Source: JAAYDS01 sp012729155
Lineage (GTDB): Bacteria > Chloroflexota > Anaerolineae > UBA1429
Reading direction: 5' to 3'
Assembly: GCA_036774405.1 (NCBI GenBank)
Contig: DAIPBO010000001.1
Span: 1 to 64,000 of the forward strand
Length of the DNA stretch: 64,000 nucleotides
The stretch's first letter is position 1. Each line of letters opens with the position of its first letter. This document shows positions 31,698 through 39,883 of this stretch, piece by piece. Under the pieces are notes generated by a model that had not been told where the DNA came from, searched no databases, and was given only the letters and a program-made list of their open reading frames with translations. The position numbers and the translations under genes are program-made.

Positions 31698-32689
31698 CGC
31701 CCCTCCTCTCGGTTAGGCGCGTTGCCTGCGTTGATGGCGCGCCTCAAGAACCCCTCGATGTTCGCGTTGGCGCGGTCTGCAGCTGCAAAAGGGAATGCCA
31801 GAAACGCGTGTGGGCAGCCCGGATAGATCGCCAGCTCAGTGCGATTGCCCGCCCGTGCCCAACGATAGGCCATCATCACCGAATCGTCGAGCAGCGGATC
31901 AGCGGTGCCCACGGTGAACAGCGCCGGCGGCAGGTCGCTCAGATCGGCATACAGCGGCGACACCTCGGGGTGCAACTCGAGGCCATGCGGTGCATACAGC
32001 TGCCACAGCCAGGTCACTTCGCCGGGAGAGAGCAGCGGACAGTCTTCGCCTAGGCGTACACGGCTGGGCAGGGGCGGCAGGCTAAAACAGCCATACTCGA
32101 GGCTGACGGCGCAATACCCTGTGCGGCCGTGTCTCTCTCTGAGGCGCGTTAGCGCTACCACGGCGAGGTTGGCGCCCGCCGATGTTCCGCTCATTATCAG
32201 TCGGTCGCTGCCGAATGCGTCACTTGCGTGCTCAACCAGCCAGGCAGCTACCGTGGCGCAGTCGTTGACGGCCGCGGGAAAGGGGTGCTCGGGGGCCAGA
32301 CGATAGTCGACACTGACGATGGCCAGGTTGAGACGATCTGCCAGGTCTACCAGGGCATCGTCAGACTGGTGCGGAAAGCCCAGGCAGAACCCGCCGCCAT
32401 GGAGATCGAGGCAGATGCCGCGCACCTCTTGCGGCGTATAGACAGCCACTGGCACCTGCAGGCCGTCATAGCGGATGACGCGATCCTCTACCTGTGCAAA
32501 CCGCGGCGAAAGGCCCCATAGCCCGTCGCCCGCTGCCAACTCGTCGCGTAGCGCGACGATGCCTTGCTCGTACATACGCGGCTCGCCATCGGCCTCACGG
32601 GCGAGCCATCGCATAAAGGCGCGTGTCTCGGGCTCGATGGCCTCGGGGCGCAGCAGATCGGAGTCAATCAGGGCTCTGCTCATCGACAT
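31694..32689 (-). CDS. Alpha/beta hydrolase, hormone-sensitive-lipase-like esterase
   Basis: A 331-aa HSL-family (GDXG) carboxylesterase, probably cytoplasmic. The oxyanion-hole HGGG (HGGGFCLG), the nucleophile elbow GTSAGA, the Asp of ADPLLDDS and the His of GCPHAF form the usual catalytic set. Substrates are small acyl esters by analogy. Two starts, MSMSR at 32689 or MSR at 32683, are equally good; both lie within the 3' end of the methyltransferase gene (overlap about 26 bp). The following trpF-like gene overlaps by 4 bp, which suggests translational coupling. Confidence 0.9.
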   Translation of the reverse strand: MSMSRALIDSDLLRPEAIEPETRAFMRWLAREADGEPRMYEQGIVALRDELAAGDGLWGLSPRFAQVEDRVIRYDGLQVPVAVYTPQEVRGICLDLHGGGFCLGFPHQSDDALVDLADRLNLAIVSVDYRLAPEHPFPAAVNDCATVAAWLVEHASDAFGSDRLIMSGTSAGANLAVVALTRLRERHGRTGYCAVSLEYGCFSLPPLPSRVRLGEDCPLLSPGEVTWLWQLYAPHGLELHPEVSPLYADLSDLPPALFTVGTADPLLDDSVMMAYRWARAGNRTELAIYPGCPHAFLAFPFAAADRANANIEGFLRRAINAGNAPNREEGR

Positions 32690-33500
32690 GGCCCTTGCGG
32701 GCGATCATGAGAATGTGCCCGCTGGTGGCGACGATGGCCGGATGGACCGCCAGCGCCAGGTGCGCCTCGAGCCAGTGCCTATAGCTCGTCGGCTCTTCAG
32801 TGGCCAGACGGTTGATGGCATCCCAATCATGTGAGCCGATGCCCTCAAGGCCCACACGCTGCAACACCTCGAGCCCGGCGGCCTCGAGCAGCGCCTCCAG
32901 CTCCTCGGCCAGAAAAAAGTGGCAGTAGAACTTGGCCACAAACCGCTCGTCCTCACCGTCGCGCCACAGCCGGCGCCACGATGTCTGCGCGGCGATCTCT
33001 TGCGGCCAGTTGGCTGGCGCTTCGATGACCACTGCCAGGCGCCCCATCACAGAGATGGCCACCAGGCCGCCCGGCCGCGTTACACGCGCCAGCTCGTCAA
33101 CGGCCCGTTGACGGGCGTCGATGGTGCGCACGTGTGATAGCGGCCCGCCCAGGCACAGGCTAGCATCGAACTGGCCGTCGGCATAGCGCGATAGGTCGAC
33201 GATGTTGCCCTGCTCGATGGTCAGTGCCGCGCCGACGCCAGCTTGTGCGGCCTCGCGGCGCGCAATGGTCAGCAGTTCGGGCGTCAGATCAAGCAGGGTG
33301 ATCTGCAGGCCACGCCGAGCCAGAGCGATGGCATAGCGCCCTGGTCCACCGCCAGCATCGAGCACCTGGCCTGCCCTGGGCAGTAGGGGGGCGAGAAAGT
33401 GCAGCGTAGTGTCATACTCGAGGCGGTGGAACGGGTCTTGATCCAGCCGCGCCCACTCACGATCAGGGTCTTGGCCGTACAGAGCGGTGATGTGCGGCAT
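32664..33500 (-). CDS. SAM-dependent methyltransferase, class I
   Basis: A 278-aa class I methyltransferase. The glycine-rich motif VLDAGGGPGRYAIALA (about 56-71) binds SAM, and motif II is LLDLTPELL. The C-terminal half ends in a helical region typical of small-molecule enzymes. The ATG at 33500 with GAGAGGAG upstream is the start; an upstream methionine at 33533 would be without a ribosome-binding site. The gene follows DUF2007 by 29 bp and overlaps the esterase. The acceptor molecule is unknown. Confidence 0.87.
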   Translation of the reverse strand: MPHITALYGQDPDREWARLDQDPFHRLEYDTTLHFLAPLLPRAGQVLDAGGGPGRYAIALARRGLQITLLDLTPELLTIARREAAQAGVGAALTIEQGNIVDLSRYADGQFDASLCLGGPLSHVRTIDARQRAVDELARVTRPGGLVAISVMGRLAVVIEAPANWPQEIAAQTSWRRLWRDGEDERFVAKFYCHFFLAEELEALLEAAGLEVLQRVGLEGIGSHDWDAINRLATEEPTSYRHWLEAHLALAVHPAIVATSGHILMIARKGHVDEQSPD

Positions 33501-33529
33501 GTGACTCCTCTCTCGCCGCAAGGCGTGCC

Positions 33530-33772
33530 TCACCCCTCTATGGGCGCGTCGGCATCGGTCTCAAGGATGGCCTGCGCCAGCGCCACGTCGTTGGGGTGTA
33601 CGCACACCTCGACACGACCCAGGCCATCTACGGTCAAGCCAAGGACGCGCCCCACCGCCTCGTAGCGCAGCACTACCTGCAGGCCCTCAGCCTCGAGTTT
33701 GCTGCGTGCCACTTCGGCGGCCAAGGGGCCCTGTGAGGTATACACCACCACCAGTTCAGGTCGTGCACTCAT
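33530..33772 (-). CDS. DUF2007-like small signal protein
   Basis: An 80-aa protein with the DUF2007 pattern: a first strand LVVVYTSQGPLAAEVARS, then a helix LEAEGLQVVLR, and a late VCVHPNDVALAQAIL. The family is called a putative prokaryotic signal transducer with an ACT-like fold; no function is proven. Its ATG overlaps the ABC ATPase stop codon (ATGA), and the next gene is 29 bp away. A link to the ABC exporter is likely from position only. Confidence 0.7.
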   Translation of the reverse strand: MSARPELVVVYTSQGPLAAEVARSKLEAEGLQVVLRYEAVGRVLGLTVDGLGRVEVCVHPNDVALAQAILETDADAPIEG

Positions 33773-34569
33773 AGCTCTACATACTGGACTTGGAGCGCCT
33801 CATCCTCCTCATAGCCCAGTACGGCCAGGGGGATGCGCTCGCACAAGGCGGGGTTCACCAAACACGTAATGTCTTCTCGGGTAGAGAGAACCCGCTCCAG
33901 CCGCCCATCGACCATCTGTATGACACGATCACAATACTCGACCATGCGCAGGTCGTGCGTCACCATGATGGCAGCGCGATTCTCTGCGTGCACCAGCTGT
34001 GCCATGGTCTCGACCACCTGGAAGGCGCGCTCCGTATCGAGCGATGCTGTGGGCTCGTCGGCCAGTACCAGTGTGGGCTGGTTGATGAGCGACCGCGCGA
34101 TAGCCACGCGTTGCTGCTGTCCGCCAGAAAGCTGTCGCGGCAATGACTTCAGACGCTCTTCGAGGCCCAGGCGGACCAGGAGCTCGCGAGCACGCTCGCG
34201 CCCCGGACGATCGTACTCGCCGTTGAGCCGCAGCATGTACTCGACGTTCTCGAGCGCCGTCAGATAGGGCACCAGGTTATTATCCTGGAAAGTAAAGCCG
34301 ATCTCGCGCCGACGAAACGCGGTGCGCTCGCGCTCTCTCATCTGCGTCAGGTCTTGCCCAGCGATGCGAATGGCGCCCGAGTTGGGCGCCAAAAGCCCCG
34401 CCAGCATGGCCAGCATGGTTGTCTTGCCTGAACCGCTGGGGCCCACCAGCGCGACGAACTCGCCTCGTTCAAGCGCCATCTCCATGCGGTCGACGGCAGT
34501 GATGATGCCATCTCCCGAGGGCGAGGGGTATTCCTTGGTGACCTGCACGGCCTCTAGTGCCAGCGTCAT
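33769..34569 (-). CDS. ABC transporter ATPase (MacB/LolD type)
   Basis: ATP-binding subunit of 266 aa. Walker A GPSGSGKTT, Q-loop FQDNN, signature LSGGQQQR and Walker B VLADEPTASLD are intact. The LolD/MacB group works with FtsX-type permeases in lipoprotein or drug export rather than import. AGGAGGGCGC precedes the ATG at 34569; the longer frame to 34986 lies in the permease gene and is not real. The tail (about 225-266), with YEEDEALQVQYVEL, extends beyond the core and is not recognised. The paired permease is 8 bp upstream. Confidence 0.9.
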   Translation of the reverse strand: MTLALEAVQVTKEYPSPSGDGIITAVDRMEMALERGEFVALVGPSGSGKTTMLAMLAGLLAPNSGAIRIAGQDLTQMRERERTAFRRREIGFTFQDNNLVPYLTALENVEYMLRLNGEYDRPGRERARELLVRLGLEERLKSLPRQLSGGQQQRVAIARSLINQPTLVLADEPTASLDTERAFQVVETMAQLVHAENRAAIMVTHDLRMVEYCDRVIQMVDGRLERVLSTREDITCLVNPALCERIPLAVLGYEEDEALQVQYVEL

Positions 34570-34577
34570 GCGCCCTC

Positions 34578-35738
34578 CTAGGCAGACAGGCCGAGCGCTG
34601 TGAGCGGCTCGACGCGCAGTGCATAGCGGATAGACACCAGCCCGCCCAGCGGGCCCATGAGCATGATCGAGCCCACTGCGGCCAGCCCCGACTCCCAGGT
34701 AAAGACGATCGGCACATTCCCCGGAAAGACCTGCGCCAGCCCCAAAGCGGCTGCGCCGCCGATCAGCACGCCAATGGCCGTCACCAGCACGATCTGCAGT
34801 AGCGAGGCCACGGCGATGGTGCGATTGGGCGTGCCCACCGCCTTGAGCATGCCGATCTGCCCCACCTTTTGCAGTGTCTGAATCTGAAAGAAACCGCCGA
34901 TAACCAGCACGCCGATCAGCAAGGCAAAGCCACGTTGTGTGTTGAGCGTGCTCTGTTGCTCGCTGTAACCTGGGGCATTTTCCCACGTCGCCTGGCGGTC
35001 AGCGATCGCAACGCGATCGACCTGCTCCAACAGGGCCTGGCGCACCTCGTCGGCCTGGGTTGGGTCGGCCAGTCGCACGGCCGCGATGTTGTGGGGCAGC
35101 TCCGTCATGTTCGAGCCGCCGGCCATGGCCTGGCTGCGGATGCGATCCCACGTGTCCATGGGCACGAACACGGCCGAGCGGATGCTGTACTTGCGGCTGT
35201 CGGTGATGCCGATGACGGTGAGATCGTAGAGCGTCTCCCGATCATCCTGGATGCTGCGAATGGTTACCCGGTCGCCCACGGCCAGGCCGGCCATCTGGGC
35301 CACCACGGCATCGAGCACAACCTCGTCGCTGGCGCTGCGGTACAGCGTCTTGCCCGACAACACAGGCGGCGCGCCAGGCAGGCCGGGCTCTACGCCGATC
35401 AGGCTGATGTCCATCGGCTTTGCGCTCGCTCGGGGGATCGAGGCCCCGGCAAATGCGATGGCGCCGGCCGCGTCCACGCCGCGCACACGGCGGATGGCCC
35501 TGAGTTGCGCGGGGCTGATCTGGCTCGCCGAGATCTGCAGTTGGGCAGTGTCTTGAAAGACGATCAGGTCGGCATCGAGCTTTTGCAGATACTCGCGGTT
35601 GCCCAGCCCAAGGCCTTCGCCCAGGGCTGCCACGAACAGAATGAGCAACGTGATCAGCGCGATGACCAGGCTGAACAGCAGAAAACGGGCGCGGTTGCGC
35701 CAAACCTCGAGCCACGCTAGATGAAACCCGTTGGACAT
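34578..35738 (-). CDS. ABC transporter permease, FtsX/DevC-like
   Basis: Membrane subunit of 386 aa: one N-terminal helix (about 17-40), a MacB-like periplasmic core domain (about 45-260) and three C-terminal helices ending in YALRVEPLTALG, the usual FtsX family end. Topology and the N-terminal LAWLEVWRNRARFLL match DevC/FtsX permeases. The ATG at 35738 has GGGAGAG 6 nt upstream; a methionine at 35762 is possible but has no good site. It forms an exporter with the ATPase. No membrane-fusion protein gene is adjacent. It is the first gene of the six-gene unit. Confidence 0.88.
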   Translation of the reverse strand: MSNGFHLAWLEVWRNRARFLLFSLVIALITLLILFVAALGEGLGLGNREYLQKLDADLIVFQDTAQLQISASQISPAQLRAIRRVRGVDAAGAIAFAGASIPRASAKPMDISLIGVEPGLPGAPPVLSGKTLYRSASDEVVLDAVVAQMAGLAVGDRVTIRSIQDDRETLYDLTVIGITDSRKYSIRSAVFVPMDTWDRIRSQAMAGGSNMTELPHNIAAVRLADPTQADEVRQALLEQVDRVAIADRQATWENAPGYSEQQSTLNTQRGFALLIGVLVIGGFFQIQTLQKVGQIGMLKAVGTPNRTIAVASLLQIVLVTAIGVLIGGAAALGLAQVFPGNVPIVFTWESGLAAVGSIMLMGPLGGLVSIRYALRVEPLTALGLSA

Positions 35739-35771
35739 GAGCAACTCTCCCACCACAGCCATCCATGAGCG

Positions 35772-35777
35772 ATTATA
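35772..35777 (-). promoter_or_regulatory. Extended -10 promoter of the ABC exporter operon
   Basis: TGCTATAAT on the minus strand, 33 bp before the permease ATG. The -35 is weak. The rest of 35763-35844 holds nothing else that I recognise. Confidence 0.6.
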
Positions 35778-35844
35778 GCATGCTCGGCGTTTGCAGGCTC
35801 ACGGAGCAGGCGGTTAGCAGCAGCTGCTCACACCACCTTGCATT

Positions 35845-36063
35845 CTAGCGGGCAAGCGCGCCTGTGGGGCAGACGCGTAGGCAACGGCCGCAATCAGTGC
35901 AGCGTTGGGCATCGATGGTGGGCGCTTTCTGGCCGTCTTGCAGCAGGGCGCCCACCGGGCAACTGCGAACGGCAGGGCAGAGATGGTTCTGGGGGCAACG
36001 CTGTGAGACGACGCGCACGGGCAGTTCTCCTCCTGGACAGAAGATACCTATGGGGGGTATCAT
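35845..36063 (-). CDS. Small 4Fe-4S ferredoxin-like protein
   Basis: A 72-aa iron-sulfur protein. The second half has a canonical cluster set CTDCGRCLRVCP (residues about 55-66). The first half has CPQNHLCPAVRSCP, a spacing that is not the usual CxxCxxC but known from small ferredoxin-like proteins with the CPQNHxCPAVxxCP motif; Cys9 may supply a fourth ligand. It would pass electrons in the cytoplasm; the partner is unknown. It follows the aldo/keto reductase by 36 bp on the same strand. Confidence 0.8.
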   Translation of the reverse strand: MIPPIGIFCPGGELPVRVVSQRCPQNHLCPAVRSCPVGALLQDGQKAPTIDAQRCTDCGRCLRVCPTGALAR

Positions 36064-36099
36064 GAGAACAGGATACCAGATGCACCAGCCAGCGCCAAA

Positions 36100-37086
36100 T
36101 CATACACGCCCCAGCAGCCGCTCGACCTCTTGCAGTTGTTCGGGCGACAGCGCTCCCCGCGCCAGGGCACCGGCGTTTTCAGTCACTTGCTCGGCTGTCT
36201 TGAACCCGGGGATGGGGATAGTATTCGGACTGCGCGCCCATAGCCATGCCAGCGCGCCCTGGGCCAGGGTGCGGCCATCGCTCTGGAGTACCTCGCGGAC
36301 AGCGGCCAGCCTTTGTAGCCATTTGGGGCTGGGCACGCCATTATCAAAGTACTTCATCCAGGCCGGTGTCTTGCCGCGGATGTCGCTATCTGGCAACCGT
36401 GATGTGGACGTGTACTTGCCCGAGAGCAGCCCCATGGCCAGCGGCGAACGGTTGATGCTGGCCAGCCCCAGTTCTTCGCACAGAGCAACCATCTCGGGGG
36501 CATCGTCCAGCACGTTCAGACCATGCTGCACCGCCCGGCAGTGCGGGCCGACAGCGAAGGCTCGGGCTCGCGCCGGGTCGTCAGTGCTCCAGGCATAGGA
36601 GCGCACTTTACCCCGGGCCACTAACGTCTCCAGCGCATCGAGAACGCGGGGCACCGTCTCTAGCGCCGCGCCTCCGAGGTGCCATTGGTAGAGATCGATA
36701 TAGTCAGTGCCCAGGCGGCGCAGCGAGGCCTCACATGCCTTTGCCACATAGGCGGGCGACGGATCGGCGCCGGTGATCTGGCGAGACTGCTCGTCGAACA
36801 GATTGCCCCACTTGGTGGCGATTACCACGTCGTCACGGCGTCCCTTGAGGGCCTGGCCGACGATACGCTCGCTGTGGCCGGCCCCATAGACATCGGCCGT
36901 ATCAAAGAAGGTGATGCCGGCCTCGAGGCCCGCCTGGATGGCGCGCAGCGAGACCGCGTCATCGACTTGGCCCCAGCCTGACGGCATATCGCCGCTCCAG
37001 AACGGCCCACCGATGGCCCAGCAACCCAAGCCCATGGCACTTACTGGCATCCCAGAGCGCCCCAAAACCCGTGTGGTTGTCTGCAC
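36100..37086 (-). CDS. Aldo/keto reductase (first of three in the window)
   Basis: TIM-barrel NADPH reductase of 328 aa. The catalytic tetrad includes Asp and Tyr of TFFDTADVYGAGHSE, Lys of VVIATKWG and His of YQWHLGG. IPGFKTAEQV near the end is the cofactor-binding loop. It is probably a general aldehyde or sugar-ketone reductase. The best start is GTG at 37086 with GGGAG upstream; a TTG at 37110 is less likely. It follows the CPBP gene by 26 bp, so the two are in one transcript. The physiological substrate is unknown. Confidence 0.88.
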   Translation of the reverse strand: MQTTTRVLGRSGMPVSAMGLGCWAIGGPFWSGDMPSGWGQVDDAVSLRAIQAGLEAGITFFDTADVYGAGHSERIVGQALKGRRDDVVIATKWGNLFDEQSRQITGADPSPAYVAKACEASLRRLGTDYIDLYQWHLGGAALETVPRVLDALETLVARGKVRSYAWSTDDPARARAFAVGPHCRAVQHGLNVLDDAPEMVALCEELGLASINRSPLAMGLLSGKYTSTSRLPDSDIRGKTPAWMKYFDNGVPSPKWLQRLAAVREVLQSDGRTLAQGALAWLWARSPNTIPIPGFKTAEQVTENAGALARGALSPEQLQEVERLLGRV

Positions 37087-37112
37087 GTCACTCCCTCTCT
37101 CCAGCAGCAACG

Positions 37113-37832
37113 CTATTCGATGATGGCCAACCCTGCCATCGCCACTGCCAGTGCCAGCAGATTGTTCACCAGATGCACCACGACGGGCGCCCAGAGTGAG
37201 CCACTACGCTCATACACCCAGCAAAGCACCACGCCCAGCAGCATCGCCATCAGTATCTGCAGCGGGATCATGTGGAACAGCCCAAACGCCAGTGAAGAGA
37301 CTGACGCAGCTCCCCAAAATCCCCAACGTCTGCGCAGGGCGCCAAATAGCATGCCACGATAGAGCAACTCCTCACCTACTGGCGCCGCGAGACCTCCCAG
37401 AAGCAGTACAGCCAGGCGTGCCCCCCAGCCGTCAGGCACCAGGGCTTGGGTGAGCAGTTCGGCCCCCTCCTGAAGCTGTGGCAGAATGGCGACAATGCCA
37501 AGAGCCAGCAGCTGCCGCAACACCAGGGCTGCTACAGCAACAGCCACACAGCGCCAGACCCAGGCCCTTGAGAGGCGAGTAAGGCCGATATCGTGTAGCG
37601 AAAGGCGCCTCAGCCTTGCCCAGACCAGCACCAGCCCCACTGATGAGGAGACTGACAGCGCCAGCGTCATGATGACCAGGCGCTCTTGCGAGGTTTCGCC
37701 TCGCAGTACCGCTGCCACTGCTACAACGATCTGCACCAGAAAGAAGAGCACGATGGCGATGATGGCGTCGCGCAAGCGCCACACTGTCGAGACGTGCGCT
37801 GGCGAGTGAGTCAGTGGCGCCGGTTGATCCAT
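37113..37832 (-). CDS. CPBP-family intramembrane metalloprotease
   Basis: A 239-aa membrane protein of the CPBP (CAAX protease and bacteriocin-processing, PF02517) family, with about seven helices. Motif 1 EELLYRGML (EExxxR), motif 2 FGLFHMI (FxxxH) and motif 3 VHLVNNLLA (HxxxN) supply the putative catalytic Glu and His residues. Functions in bacteria are mostly unknown; some mature peptides or act in immunity to bacteriocins. It is the first gene of the CPBP-AKR pair and lies 45 bp after the 7TM-PAS gene on the same strand. Confidence 0.88.
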   Translation of the reverse strand: MDQPAPLTHSPAHVSTVWRLRDAIIAIVLFFLVQIVVAVAAVLRGETSQERLVIMTLALSVSSSVGLVLVWARLRRLSLHDIGLTRLSRAWVWRCVAVAVAALVLRQLLALGIVAILPQLQEGAELLTQALVPDGWGARLAVLLLGGLAAPVGEELLYRGMLFGALRRRWGFWGAASVSSLAFGLFHMIPLQILMAMLLGVVLCWVYERSGSLWAPVVVHLVNNLLALAVAMAGLAIIE

Positions 37833-37877
37833 GCGGTTACCGCCTGTCGAAAAGTGTTGCTGCGACAGAGCAGCGTT

Positions 37878-39122
37878 CTAGCTGCTATGAGGCCTGCGCG
37901 TGCCGGTCGCTGGCGTCCAGTTTGGGTCTTGCTCATATTCCTGACGGCAGCTCTGGCAGATGACGTGCGAAACGATGACGCCCCCCTCGTGTCGCAGCCA
38001 GGTGGCCAACGGTTGCCATGAGCCGCCCGGCGTGCGCGCCTGGCCACACCAGGCGCATACGGGGATGTAACTCGCAAGTTCGCGCAGACGCGCCCGCGCC
38101 TCGAGCTCGGGCGTGAGGTCGCGTACCACCAGCGCCTTGCCGCTGACCATGCCGCCACTGTAGACATCGATAGAGGTCACCTCGTACGGCTCGGACTGGT
38201 CGCCCTTTTCGAGCTCGACGGGGGTGCGCTCGTGTTCTAGCGCTGTGAGCAGCGGCGGGAACGAAGCCAGCGCCTGCGCGGCAGGCTGGTGCACCAGTTT
38301 GCTCAAGGGAACGTCCAGATACTTGAGTGCAGTGGTGTTGGCATCCAGCACCTCGCCCAGGGCGTTGAGCGTGATCACGCCCAGCGGCAACTGCTGCAGC
38401 ACCTGTGTGCGAGCCAGTGGCAGAATGTCGAACGCGTTGTAGCGAAAGGCCACCCACATGGCGCCCGACAACCCCACCACGGTGGCGCTGGTAGCCAGAT
38501 CAGACGAGCGCCCCTGCAATAGGCCGAGGTTGATGCCCACATGCACCAGGTTGACCAGCAGCAGGCCGCCCACAGCCAATAGAGGCGAGGTGCGGTAAGG
38601 CGCTGGCAGGCGTGTGATGCGATCTCCGAGCAACACCAGGGTTGCCAGCGATAAACCGTAGCTGTAGATGCTGTGCACCCAGAACCAGCCCCCTGGGATC
38701 AGATCGAGCTGTCGGTAGGGGCCGTTCTGCACCATCTCAGCCGAGGTGATCAGGCCGTTGGGCGTTGGGCGGATGAACAGGAGATAAAGCGTGATGAAAG
38801 GCACAACGGCGAGCACCACCAGAGGGATCAGCCCCAACTTGTTGCGTCTTAGGGTGGCAGGCGTCACCACGGCAATCAACATGACGGGCACCACCACGGT
38901 GCCCATGAGGCTGAGCCGAAAGCCGATCAACGCGGTACCGAGTTGGGTGCTCGACAGCTGTAGCGAGTGGGCTATACCCATGCAAACCACGAGCACCTGC
39001 GTGGCCACAAAGATGCCTGCACTGGAACGGTGTCGATTGCGCCAGCCATAGTACACCATAAAGCTCGCCACAACCGAGCCAGACAATGATATCAGTACCA
39101 GGGGATTGAACTGCCATGACAT
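37878..39122 (-). CDS. 7TM-PAS sensor-like protein with C-terminal Cys motif, no kinase
   Basis: A 414-aa protein: a 7TM domain of the kind found before histidine kinases (about residues 6-215, PF16927 type), then a PAS domain starting near VLQQLPLGVITLNALG (about 230-340). A C-terminal motif of about 50 residues follows, with PVCAWCGQ and SHVICQSC. This CxxC...CxxC segment often follows PAS domains in sensor proteins and probably binds zinc. There is no HisKA, HATPase, GGDEF or output domain, so the signal must go to a partner protein. ATG at 39122; a 128-bp gap to the Nudix gene upstream holds no gene. Confidence 0.82.
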   Translation of the reverse strand: MSWQFNPLVLISLSGSVVASFMVYYGWRNRHRSSAGIFVATQVLVVCMGIAHSLQLSSTQLGTALIGFRLSLMGTVVVPVMLIAVVTPATLRRNKLGLIPLVVLAVVPFITLYLLFIRPTPNGLITSAEMVQNGPYRQLDLIPGGWFWVHSIYSYGLSLATLVLLGDRITRLPAPYRTSPLLAVGGLLLVNLVHVGINLGLLQGRSSDLATSATVVGLSGAMWVAFRYNAFDILPLARTQVLQQLPLGVITLNALGEVLDANTTALKYLDVPLSKLVHQPAAQALASFPPLLTALEHERTPVELEKGDQSEPYEVTSIDVYSGGMVSGKALVVRDLTPELEARARLRELASYIPVCAWCGQARTPGGSWQPLATWLRHEGGVIVSHVICQSCRQEYEQDPNWTPATGTRRPHSS

Positions 39123-39250
39123 CTCGTCAGCTCACCTCGAGTTGCGTCAGGACATCATCATGGCGATATGCCGCCCCGCCGTCAAATGCAGTCGGTACCG
39201 TGGTAGCCATATGGCCCTGTGGTCCAACCGATCATGCCTGCCGCAAAGGG

Positions 39251-39883
39251 CTAGTCGAACTCGGTCGGCAGTTGGGGCTCACGCCAGTGGGCAAACATGC
39301 GCAACAACTGCTCGCGTGTCACGCGCCCCAAAGATAGGGGTGGTAGGTCATTCTCGCCGAAAAAGCCCACTGCATCGGTCTCGATGGACGTCTGTCCCTC
39401 GCCTCCCACCAGTTCGCACACAAAGAAGAGCTTGTAGATGCTAAATGGATGGGGCCGATCGACATGGCGCGAGCGCTCGTGCACCAGCGCCAGTTTGATG
39501 GGCTCTACCTCATAGCCCGATTCCTCGCGCACCTCACGCACTGTGTTTTCGGCAGGCGTCAGGCCCGGATCAGCCCATCCGCCCGGCAAAGTCCATAGCC
39601 CATCACTATGCTCTTGCACCAGCAACACTTTGTGCTGTCGAAACACGGCGCCGCGCACATCGACCTTGGGCGTGGCATATCCGACCTGATCGTCAAACAG
39701 CGACTCGATCGTTGCCAATGGCGTGGTGGAGCCGGCCGCGAAAATCTCGGCTGACAGGGCGCGGAGCATCTCGTACCGCTCGCGGTCGAATACGTTCTCA
39801 CAGTAGGTCAGGCCATCTTGTGCGATGGCCTGCAGCTGCCGCGCCCAGGTGAGCCAGCGCGGTTCCTGGGGTTGTGCTGTCAT
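39251..39883 (-). CDS. NUDIX hydrolase with N-terminal Nudix-associated domain
   Basis: A 210-aa hydrolase: an N-terminal helical domain (LTWARQLQAIAQDGLTY, Nudix_N type), then the Nudix fold with box GGWADPGLTPAENTVREVRE-ESGYE (about 109-133, broken here for length), complete with the REVREE residues that bind Mg. Such proteins act on ADP-ribose or related nucleoside diphosphates. It overlaps the glycosyltransferase stop by 4 bp (ATGA) and is last in the GH13_18-GT4-Nudix unit. A link to nucleotide sugars used by the GT4 enzyme is an attractive guess. Confidence 0.88.
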   Translation of the reverse strand: MTAQPQEPRWLTWARQLQAIAQDGLTYCENVFDRERYEMLRALSAEIFAAGSTTPLATIESLFDDQVGYATPKVDVRGAVFRQHKVLLVQEHSDGLWTLPGGWADPGLTPAENTVREVREESGYEVEPIKLALVHERSRHVDRPHPFSIYKLFFVCELVGGEGQTSIETDAVGFFGENDLPPLSLGRVTREQLLRMFAHWREPQLPTEFD

